Positions 1 through 5,572 of a stretch of 6,072 nt of DNA are shown one piece after another (the stretch's first letter is position 1; the number at the start of each line of letters is the position of its first letter). Source of the stretch: Hyphomicrobiales bacterium (GTDB lineage: Bacteria; Pseudomonadota; Alphaproteobacteria; Rhizobiales; Beijerinckiaceae); contig JAIXZF010000126.1 in NCBI GenBank assembly GCA_027489835.1, positions 1 through 6,072 of the forward strand. The letters are read 5' to 3'. The notes under the pieces are model-generated. The model was not told the origin of the DNA and did no database searches. It was given only the letters and a program-made list of their open reading frames with translations. Both the position numbers and the translations under genes were made by a program.

Positions 1-746
1 AGGAGCGCGCGGTAGCGGTCCTCCGCGTCCACCGCGGGCAGTTCGGCCACGAGCCGGTCGATCTCGCCCTCCAGCGAAAGCTCGGCCCAGGGGAAGGGCG
101 AGGCCTCGTCGCGCGTCTCGGCGATGAGGGCCGCAAGCCGCGCCACCGCCTCCGCCCGCGCCGCCGCCACGGCGACGCCGAGTTCCGCCACCGGCCGCTC
201 GGCTGCGTCGAGCCAGGCCCCGTCCTGCGGCCTCTCCTCGAGGATGCGGTTGCGGTCCCTCAACGCCCGCTCCAGCGCGCCCACCCGCGCGCCATGCTCG
301 GCGTCGATGGCCAGCACCAGCCGGTCCAGGAAGCGCCGGCGCTCGCCGGCCGAGCCGCGGAACAGCCCGTCCTGCTCGGGCGTCAGCCAGACCACGCGCA
401 CATGCTCCGAGGCGGCGGTGAGGGTGGGGGAGGGCGCGCCGTTGATGCGTTGGACGCGCGGGCGCCGGCCCGTCTCGTCGGCCTCGCCAAGGCCGAGCCC
501 GATCTGCGTGTCGTCGTCGAGGGTGGCCGAGACGGCGAAGGCTCCGCCCGCGCCCTCGCGCGCCATCTCGGGGAAGTCGGCGCGCCTGAGCCCCCGGCCC
601 GGCGCCAGCAGCGAGATCGCTTCGAGGATGTTGGTCTTGCCCGCGCCGTTCTCGCCCGTCAGCGCGACCATCGGCGCATCCGTGACGAGATGCAGATCGG
701 CATAGGAGCGGAAGTCGCGGAGTGAGAGCTGAGACAGGGCCGGCAT
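1..746 (-). CDS. recF: RecF, DNA replication/repair ATPase (5' part, runs off left edge)
   Basis: RecF is a cytosolic SMC/ABC-type ATPase that works with RecO and RecR to load RecA at single-strand gaps and stalled forks. Only the first 248 codons are present; the family is usually about 360-385 residues, so the C-terminal ABC signature and Walker B motif lie outside the window. Visible motifs are the N-terminal LSLRDFRSY (residues 7-15), typical of RecF starts, the Walker A loop GENGAGKTN (31-39), and the RecF block TPEQDGLF followed by GSAGERRRFLDRL (122-143). The ATG at 746-744 fits the usual N-terminus, and no in-frame start was seen in the few codons just upstream, but no good Shine-Dalgarno sequence precedes it, so translation may be weak or leaderless. 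It is divergent from the enoyl-CoA hydratase and is not behind dnaN, where recF is commonly found. Family assignment is secure. Confidence 0.95.
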   Translation of the reverse strand, partial: MPALSQLSLRDFRSYADLHLVTDAPMVALTGENGAGKTNILEAISLLAPGRGLRRADFPEMAREGAGGAFAVSATLDDDTQIGLGLGEADETGRRPRVQRINGAPSPTLTAASEHVRVVWLTPEQDGLFRGSAGERRRFLDRLVLAIDAEHGARVGALERALRDRNRILEERPQDGAWLDAAERPVAELGVAVAAARAEAVARLAALIAETRDEASPFPWAELSLEGEIDRLVAELPAVDAEDRYRAL

Positions 747-925
747 CGCTGCGGGTTTGGGCCGCGCCGGGCCCGCCGGTCAAGGCCGCGACGCCGGCTG
801 GCCGGCAGTTGAGGGCCGCCGGGCTGCATTTTTGCCTGTGGACGAGCCCGTTTGGCTGGGCTAGCCGTTCTGGCGGGCGCGGGGCCGGACAGCCCGGCCG
901 GACAGCCCGAACGAAGGGAGCGACC
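747..925. other. Divergent spacer between recF and the enoyl-CoA hydratase
   Basis: This 179-bp gap must hold the start signals of recF (leftward) and of the hydratase (rightward). I see no convincing -35/-10 pair on either strand. It contains a short T-run at about 828-834, a single DnaA-box-like TGTGGACGA at 837-845 (7 of 9 against TGTGGATAA, weak), and a 13-bp tandem duplication directly before the hydratase ribosome binding site. The hydratase reading frame stays open through this spacer, but the translation there is not enoyl-CoA hydratase-like. Confidence 0.6.
884..909. repeat. 13-bp perfect tandem duplication upstream of enoyl-CoA hydratase
   Basis: The unit GCCGGACAGCCCG occurs twice head to tail (884-896 and 897-909), ending 5 bp before the AGGGAG ribosome binding site at 915-920. 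Each unit contains its own GC-rich partial dyad. It is probably a replication-slippage duplication; whether it influences expression of the hydratase is unknown. Confidence 0.85.
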
Positions 926-1699
926 ATGGCCTACGAAACCATCATCGTCGAGCAGCATGACGCCGTCGGCCTCATCCGGCTGAACCGGCCCGACGCGCTC
1001 AACGCGCTGAACGGCAAGCTGATCTCGGAGGTCAACAAGGCGCTCGACCGCTTCGAGAAGGACAAGGCGATCGGCTGCATCGTCATCACCGGCTCGGAGA
1101 AGGCCTTCGCGGCCGGCGCCGACATCAAGGAGATGAAGGATCGCCGCTTCCCCGCCACCTACATGGATGACCGCTTCGCCGAATGGGACCGCATCGGCAT
1201 GCGCAACAAGCCCATCATCGCGGCGGTGGCGGGCTTCGCGCTCGGCGGCGGTTGCGAGCTCGCCATGATGTGCGACTTCGTCATCGCCGCCGACAATGCC
1301 CGCTTCGGCCAGCCCGAGATCAACATCGGCGTCATGCCGGGGGCCGGCGGCACGCAGCGCATGGCCAAGGCGATCGGCAAGGCCAAGACGATGGATCTGT
1401 GCCTCACCGGCCGGATGATGGACGCCGCCGAGGCCGAGCGCTCGGGCCTCGTCTCGCGCGTCGTGCCGCTGGCCGACCTCATGGCCGAGGCGATGAAGGC
1501 GGCCGCCACGATCGCCTCCAAGTCGCAGGTCGCGGCGCGCATGACCAAGGAAACCGTGAACCGCGCCTTCGAGACGACGCTGGCCGAAGGCATGCGCTTC
1601 GAGCGCCGGCTGTTCTCCGCCATGTTCGCCACTGCCGACCAGAAGGAAGGCATGGCCGCCTTCGCCGAGAAGCGGAAGCCGGCCTTCCGGAACCGCTGA
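926..1699 (+). CDS. Short-chain enoyl-CoA hydratase (crotonase family)
   Basis: Predicted to hydrate trans-2-enoyl-CoA to 3-hydroxyacyl-CoA (EC 4.2.1.17 type) in fatty-acid or related acyl-CoA degradation in the cytosol. The 257-residue length is typical of single-domain crotonases. Motifs: RLNRPDALNAL (18-28), FAAGADIKEM (61-70) with oxyanion-hole A65, FALGGGCELAMMCD (104-117) with G108 and catalytic E111, and GQPEINIGVMPGAGGTQR (128-145) with the second catalytic E131. These match rat mitochondrial enoyl-CoA hydratase residues A98, G141, E144 and E164 with a constant offset of 33. The ATG at 926 has an AGGGAG Shine-Dalgarno at 915-920; a longer frame opening at 722 has no homology in its extra part. 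An enoyl-CoA hydratase next to rpsT-dnaA is familiar in Hyphomicrobiales. Substrate chain length cannot be read from sequence. A GC-rich imperfect hairpin (1698-1716) without a T-run overlaps the stop. Confidence 0.95.
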   Translation: MAYETIIVEQHDAVGLIRLNRPDALNALNGKLISEVNKALDRFEKDKAIGCIVITGSEKAFAAGADIKEMKDRRFPATYMDDRFAEWDRIGMRNKPIIAAVAGFALGGGCELAMMCDFVIAADNARFGQPEINIGVMPGAGGTQRMAKAIGKAKTMDLCLTGRMMDAAEAERSGLVSRVVPLADLMAEAMKAAATIASKSQVAARMTKETVNRAFETTLAEGMRFERRLFSAMFATADQKEGMAAFAEKRKPAFRNR

Positions 1700-1804
1700 G
1701 CCCCGTGCCGGGCCTCGATCGGTGAACGCCGCCATCAGCAACTGTCATGTGACGGCGGCGGCGTTCGGTGCGAACCTCGTTGGGATAACCCTGGAGACGA
1801 GGCG

Positions 1805-2785
<981 letters not shown>

Positions 2786-2821
2786 CGCGTCGCGCCCCAC
2801 GGCCGCGCCGCCGCTTTCGCG

Positions 2822-2850
2822 TTGACGCTGCCGCGGGTTCGGATTATAGG
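2822..2850 (+). promoter_or_regulatory. Sigma-70-type promoter of rpsT
   Basis: TTGACG (2822-2827) and TATAGG (2845-2850) are separated by exactly 17 bp, a strong housekeeping promoter by alphaproteobacterial standards (TTGAC-type -35). Transcription would start near 2857, giving an rpsT leader of about 117 nt. The -35 begins only 36 bp after the dehydratase stop codon, so rpsT has its own promoter. Confidence 0.8.
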
Positions 2851-2856
2851 CCAGCC

Positions 2857-2973
2857 ATCATCCGACTGCCGAAAGGCGGCCGGAAACCCATTTCAACGAC
2901 ATGATGCCGTTTCCCCGCGGATGCCTCATCCGGAAGGTCGGCGTGGACAACGGACGAGAAGCGAGGACGCCCG
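2857..2973 (+). promoter_or_regulatory. rpsT 5' leader with alternative hairpins
   Basis: The predicted leader contains a perfect 6-bp stem CGGATG-CCT-CATCCG (2918-2932). A second copy of CATCCG lies at 2859-2864, at the very 5' end of the predicted transcript, so CGGATG could pair with either partner, but not both. A small GCC-GAAA-GGC hairpin sits at 2868-2877. The Shine-Dalgarno GAGGA is at 2963-2967, 6 nt before the ATG. Ribosomal protein S20 is known to control its own synthesis after transcription in E. coli; a regulatory role for these structures here is inference. Confidence 0.35.
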
Positions 2974-3240
2974 ATGGCGAATACCAAATCCGCGAAGAAG
3001 GCTGCGCGTCAGACCATTCGCCGCACGGAAGTGAACAAGGCCCGCCGCAGCCAGATGCGCACCTATGTCCGCAAGGTCGAGGAGGCCCTCGCTTCCGGCG
3101 ATCAGGCCGCCGCCGCCGCCGCCCTCAAGGCCGCCGAGCCGGTCATGATGCGCGCCGTGCAGAAGGGCGTCGCCCACAAGAACACCGCCTCGCGCAAGGT
3201 TTCGCGTCTCGCCAAGCGCGTGAAGTCCCTCACCGCCTGA
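2974..3240 (+). CDS. rpsT: 30S ribosomal protein bS20
   Basis: Primary 16S rRNA-binding protein of the small ribosomal subunit, needed for 30S assembly. The 88-residue product starts MANTKSAKKAARQ, the classic S20 N-terminus, is rich in Lys/Arg/Ala, and keeps the RRTEVNKARRSQMRTYVRKV helix region (16-35) and the C-terminal KGVAHKNTASRKVSRLAKRV segment (64-83). Length matches the family (about 85-90). A run of GCC codons encodes AAAAA at residues 45-49. ATG 2974 has GAGGA at 2963-2967. It has a strong promoter 5' and an intrinsic terminator 3', so it is likely a single-gene unit. Its position just before dnaA is a conserved neighbourhood in many alphaproteobacteria. Confidence 0.98.
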   Translation: MANTKSAKKAARQTIRRTEVNKARRSQMRTYVRKVEEALASGDQAAAAAALKAAEPVMMRAVQKGVAHKNTASRKVSRLAKRVKSLTA

Positions 3241-3263
3241 GCGGCTCCTGCACGCAGAAGTTG

Positions 3264-3293
3264 AGCCCTGGCCTTTCCGGCCGGGGCTTTTTT
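3264..3293 (+). terminator. Rho-independent terminator of rpsT
   Basis: AGCCCTGGCC (3264-3273) pairs with GGCCGGGGCT (3279-3288) through a 5-nt loop TTTCC; nine Watson-Crick pairs and one T-G wobble give a 10-bp stem. It is followed by a run of six T (3288-3293, the first shared with the stem). It begins 24 bp after the rpsT stop and should isolate dnaA from rpsT transcription. Confidence 0.9.
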
Positions 3294-3430
3294 ATGCCTG
3301 CGCGGGAACGATCTCAAAGCCGCCTCAATGGTTTTAGGTCAGTGTTGCGCATCATCCATGGCGTTAACCTTTTTGCAGCGAAACGAAGCCTGACTGACTC
3401 AGAGGCTTGACTCAAGGTTTGGCCGGGACG

Positions 3431-3439
3431 GAATCCACA
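3431..3439 (+). promoter_or_regulatory. DnaA-box-like sequence 1 (weak)
   Basis: GAATCCACA matches 7 of 9 positions of TTATCCACA and keeps the ATCCACA core; the two 5' bases differ. It overlaps a GANTC site and sits immediately before the AT-rich segment. It could be a DnaA site for autoregulation or origin function, but one such match can arise by chance. Confidence 0.35.
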
Positions 3440-3445
3440 GCCTCC

Positions 3446-3493
3446 TAACAATTCTGCGACGCGCAAAATTAAACGTTTTCTTTCAAGGATATA
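3446..3493. other. AT-rich segment (candidate DNA unwinding element)
   Basis: About two thirds A+T over 48 bp in an otherwise strongly GC-rich window, including AAAATTAAACGTTTTC at 3465-3480 with the palindrome AAACGTTT. It lies between DnaA-box-like sequence 1 and the second group of GANTC sites. It may be a helix-destabilised element of an origin or simply a promoter region; sequence alone does not decide. Confidence 0.3.
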
Positions 3494-3619
3494 GCCGACA
3501 AGGGTAGGCTTCGACCGGAATCGTGGCGGACTCGTCCCGTAGAGTCAGGGGCGAATGCCGAAGCCGGCGAAAAAAAGTTGAACCGGGCATTTCCGCGAAA
3601 ACACGTAGATCGCCCCGGT

Positions 3620-3628
3620 GTTTGCACA
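3620..3628 (+). promoter_or_regulatory. DnaA-box-like sequence 2
   Basis: GTTTGCACA matches the relaxed DnaA consensus TTWTNCACA at all but the first base. It is in the same orientation as box 1, about 190 bp further downstream and adjacent to the last GANTC site. Candidate site for DnaA autoregulation of its own gene; unproven. Confidence 0.35.
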
Positions 3629-3699
3629 GGATTCTCCGGGGACCCGCGCACCCGCCGCCGCTTGCTGCCGAAACCGCCTCTTGCTCTCCCTCGAAAGCA

Positions 3700-3722
3700 C
3701 CCGTTAAGGTTTTTTTAACGGG
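3700..3722. promoter_or_regulatory. Exact CtrA-type site (TTAA-N7-TTAAC) within a perfect dyad
   Basis: TTAAGGTTTTTTTAAC at 3704-3719 fits the alphaproteobacterial CtrA consensus TTAA-N7-TTAAC exactly, and because it lies in the perfect 8-bp inverted repeat CCCGTTAA / TTAACGGG (7-nt centre) it fits on both strands. A half site TTAACC is present at 3364-3369. CtrA is the response regulator that couples cell-cycle state to transcription and, in Caulobacter, silences the origin. The dyad resembles a terminator stem, but no T-run follows it on the plus strand. Confidence 0.6.
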
Positions 3723-3745
3723 CCGGGACATCCCCCGGGCCGGTC

Positions 3746-3760
3746 GTCAAAAAAAGTCAA
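3746..3760. repeat. GTCAA direct repeats one helical turn apart
   Basis: GTCAA at 3746-3750 and 3756-3760 are separated by AAAAA, so their starts are 10 bp apart and lie on the same helix face. On the minus strand this reads TTGAC-TTTTT-TTGAC, i.e. two -35-like elements. It sits about 25 bp after the CtrA-type dyad. Could be a regulator binding site or A-tract bend; function unknown. Confidence 0.4.
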
Positions 3761-3834
3761 CAAGCGTAGCCGCACAGGGGGCGGGGATGAGAACTGCTGT
3801 GCCTTGTCGTCCTCTTGGCAGCAAGGGATGCGAT

Positions 3835-3864
3835 ATGAGTTTGTTTGTCTTGTTGCGGTTGTGA
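3835..3864 (+). other. Possible 9-codon leader ORF upstream of dnaA
   Basis: ATG at 3835 opens a 9-codon frame, MSLFVLLRL, ending at TGA 3862-3864. AAGGG at 3823-3827 gives a well-placed Shine-Dalgarno with a 7-nt spacer. Four of the nine codons are leucine TTG, a codon I found only once in the 478 codons of dnaA. It ends 123 nt before dnaA. It could be a translated leader influencing dnaA expression or a chance ORF in a T-rich stretch; no homology can be judged at this length. Confidence 0.25.
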
Positions 3865-3966
3865 ACGGGGGAGATGAGCGCTTCGGCCCTCTGACCGAAC
3901 CGGCATCTTCACGACCTTTCTGAACAATTTTTATGAACTCTGACGCGCGCGGGTGCTGGCGGACAG

Positions 3967-3987
3967 CTTCGCGCGAAGGGTGGACCT
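3967..3987 (+). promoter_or_regulatory. dnaA ribosome binding site overlapped by a 12-bp palindrome
   Basis: The perfect palindrome CTTCGCGCGAAG (3967-3978) includes the first three bases of the likely Shine-Dalgarno AAGGG (3976-3980), which lies 7 nt before the dnaA ATG. In mRNA a CTTC/GAAG stem with a GCGC loop could partly hide the ribosome binding site; as DNA the palindrome could also bind a dimeric protein. A further small dyad TTCGG/CCGAA is at 3882-3899. Confidence 0.4.
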
Positions 3988-5424
3988 ATGCTTCTCGACA
4001 GCGACAGCGCCAAGGATCATGTCTCGATCGAACCGGCTTCCGCGCCTCCCGCCTGGGACCGCGTGCGGCAGCGCCTGCGGGCCGAACTGGGCGAGGACGT
4101 GTTCTCGAGCTGGTTTGCCCGGATGGAGCTCGAGCGCCTCGAAGACGACGTCGCGATCGTCTCAGTGCCGACCCGCTTCCTCAAGAGCTGGATCGAGACG
4201 CACTACGTCGAGCGCGTGAAGATTCTGGTGGCGAGCGAGCTTGGCGCCGAAGGCGGCTTCGCCGTCGAGGTGCGGACCGTCAACCGCGAGCAGGCCCGGT
4301 CCGTGGCACGGCCCGCTGCGATGGTGGCCTCGCCCCAGCCGCGCCCTGCGGTCCCGGCCCCCGCCACCTCGCTGCTGGCCGACCATCTGGGCTCGCCCCT
4401 CGACCGCAGGCTTTCCTTGTCGAGCTTCCTCGTCGGCCGCTCCAATGCGCTGGCCTTCGCCTCCGCCGAGCGCATCGCGGCGCTGGTCGGCTCGCCCTCG
4501 CCCTACAATCCGCTCTACCTCCATGCCGGCGTCGGCCTCGGCAAGACGCACCTCGTCCAGGCCGTGGCGCAGGAGGCGATCCGGCTCGGCAAGAAGGTCG
4601 CCTACTTCACGGCCGACAAGTTCATGTACGGCTTCGTCTCGGCGCTGAAGTCGCAGACGGCGCTCACCTTCAAGGAGCAGCTTCGCGGCATCGACCTGCT
4701 CGTGATCGACGACGCCCAGTTCATCCAGGGCCGCTCGGTGCAGCAGGAGTTCGGGCACACGATCAACGCGCTGATCGACGCCGGCAAGCAGGTCGTCGTT
4801 GCGGCCGACCGGCTGCCGGGCGAGCTCGAAAGCCTCGACGAGCGCGTGCGCTCGCGCCTCGCGGGCGGCCTGGTCGTCGAGATCGGCGCGCTCGACGAGG
4901 AGCTGCGCCTGAAGATCCTGACGGCCCGGCTCAACGCGCTCTCGGCGGTGCATCCCACCTTCCAGATCAGCGCCGAGGTCGCATCCTATGTCGCCCACGC
5001 GATCACGACCAATGGCCGCGACCTGGACGGCGCGGCGAACCGGCTCCTCGCCCATTCGACGCTGTCGGGCACGGCGCTGACGATCGAGACGGCCGAGATC
5101 GCGATCCGCGACCTCGTCAGGCTGCGCGAGCCCAAGCGTGTCCGGATCGAGGACATCCAGAAGCTCGTGGCCGCGCGCTACAATGTCAGCCGCGCGGATA
5201 TCCTCTCCGAGCGGCGCACCGCGGCGGTGGTCAAGCCCCGGCAGATCGCCATGTACCTGTCGAAGTCGCTGACCCTGCGCTCCCTGCCGGAAATCGGCCG
5301 GCGCTTCGGCGGCCGGGACCACACGACCGTGCTCCATGCCGTCCGCAAGATCGAGAAGGCGCTGGGCGACGACCGTACCCTCAACGACGAGGTCGAGCTG
5401 CTCAAGCGCATGCTGATGGACTGA
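3988..5424 (+). CDS. dnaA: Chromosomal replication initiator protein DnaA
   Basis: AAA+ ATPase that binds DnaA boxes and opens the chromosomal origin; also a transcription factor. The 478-residue length is normal. Domain I (about 20-95) has AWDRVRQRL and the FLKSWIETHY segment; a Pro/Ala-rich linker follows (about 105-130). In the ATPase domain: Walker A AGVGLGKT (180-187), Walker B LLVIDDAQF (237-245), sensor 1 AADR (272-275), box VII with candidate arginine finger R290 in ERVRSRLAGGL (285-295), and sensor 2 GRDLDGAANR (343-352) with R344. Domain IV has PRQIAMYLSK (417-426) and the DnaA signature GGRDHTTVLHA (441-451) that reads the box. SRLAGGL replaces the SRFGWGL of E. coli, which I believe is common in this class. 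ATG 3988 follows AAGGG; an in-frame TGA at 3934 rules out a much longer start. A large regulatory region precedes it. Confidence 0.99.
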   Translation: MLLDSDSAKDHVSIEPASAPPAWDRVRQRLRAELGEDVFSSWFARMELERLEDDVAIVSVPTRFLKSWIETHYVERVKILVASELGAEGGFAVEVRTVNREQARSVARPAAMVASPQPRPAVPAPATSLLADHLGSPLDRRLSLSSFLVGRSNALAFASAERIAALVGSPSPYNPLYLHAGVGLGKTHLVQAVAQEAIRLGKKVAYFTADKFMYGFVSALKSQTALTFKEQLRGIDLLVIDDAQFIQGRSVQQEFGHTINALIDAGKQVVVAADRLPGELESLDERVRSRLAGGLVVEIGALDEELRLKILTARLNALSAVHPTFQISAEVASYVAHAITTNGRDLDGAANRLLAHSTLSGTALTIETAEIAIRDLVRLREPKRVRIEDIQKLVAARYNVSRADILSERRTAAVVKPRQIAMYLSKSLTLRSLPEIGRRFGGRDHTTVLHAVRKIEKALGDDRTLNDEVELLKRMLMD

Positions 5425-5572
5425 GCCCGGCAGGCCGGGTCCTGTTGATCGAAGGCCGCTTTCGCTTGCGCGGCGTTGGCAGCTTGGGCATGGTCGTCCG
5501 ACGCGGGTCCGCCGCCCGTCCGCGGGTGATGGCGGCCCGAAGCCCCGTCTCGTCAAAACGTCCAGGCAATCC

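Larger units (their letters stand above)
3396..3634. promoter_or_regulatory. Cluster of seven GANTC (CcrM methylation) sites upstream of dnaA
   Basis: GANTC occurs at 3396-3400 (GACTC), 3409-3413 (GACTC), 3431-3435 (GAATC), 3518-3522 (GAATC), 3529-3533 (GACTC), 3542-3546 (GAGTC) and 3630-3634 (GATTC). GANTC is the target of the cell-cycle methyltransferase CcrM of alphaproteobacteria and a determinant of GcrA binding; in Caulobacter the methylation state of the dnaA promoter affects its transcription. In the rest of the 6-kb window I found only three GANTC sites (2260, 4221, 5912). The sites fall in two groups, 3396-3435 and 3518-3546, with one outlier. Confidence 0.7.
3294..3987. other. Large rpsT-dnaA intergenic control region
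   Basis: Nearly 700 bp between the rpsT terminator and dnaA without a convincing protein gene. It is visibly less GC-rich than the flanking genes, with several A and T runs, and carries the GANTC cluster, a CtrA-type site, two DnaA-box-like sequences, an AT-rich segment, paired GTCAA repeats, a 9-codon leader ORF and a palindrome at the dnaA ribosome binding site, each listed separately. It must contain the dnaA promoter(s). A TTGACT at 3407-3412 overlaps one GANTC site, but no good -10 follows at 17 bp; a TATAGC at 3490-3495 has no clear -35. The composition and site content make it a candidate replication origin, but in several studied alphaproteobacteria (Caulobacter, Sinorhizobium) the origin lies near hemE rather than dnaA. 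Confidence 0.6.

Noticed and set aside
285..295. DnaA box VII SRLAGGL instead of SRFGWGL (protein residues 289-295 of dnaA) as a defect
   Set aside because: The arginine-finger region is otherwise intact and I believe this wording is common in alphaproteobacterial DnaA, so it is lineage variation rather than a lesion. Coordinates given are protein residues.
722..925. N-terminal extension of the enoyl-CoA hydratase by 68 codons
   Set aside because: The frame is open but the extra residues are Arg/Ala/Gly-rich, unlike crotonases, and the ATG at 926 has a proper ribosome binding site and gives the normal family length.
1698..1716. Possible terminator after the enoyl-CoA hydratase
   Set aside because: Imperfect GC-rich hairpin starting within the stop codon, with no T-run.
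659..1741. 360-codon minus-strand ORF opposite the hydratase and recF start
   Set aside because: His/Arg/Gly-rich translation typical of an antisense shadow in GC-rich DNA; it overlaps two clearly real genes.
1763..1775. GTTCG-gtg-CGAAC dyad as an operator for the dehydratase gene
   Set aside because: Five-bp arms are expected by chance in this composition and there is no second copy or adjacent promoter to support it.
3109..3135. GCC repeat run in rpsT as a microsatellite
   Set aside because: It encodes an alanine run in a normal helical part of S20 and reflects codon bias; the protein length is normal.
2901..3410. ORF starting in the rpsT leader and running through rpsT out of frame
   Set aside because: Overlaps all of rpsT in a different frame with no ribosome binding site of note and no family features.
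3523..3864. 113-codon ORF in the rpsT-dnaA gap
   Set aside because: Composition is Arg/Ser/Pro-rich without motif, no convincing ribosome binding site, and it runs through the CtrA-type dyad and the repeats, so it looks like a chance frame in regulatory DNA.
5426..5439. Possible terminator after dnaA
   Set aside because: CCCGG-cagg-CCGGG is only a 5-bp stem and is not followed by a T-run, so it is unlikely to terminate transcription before dnaN.
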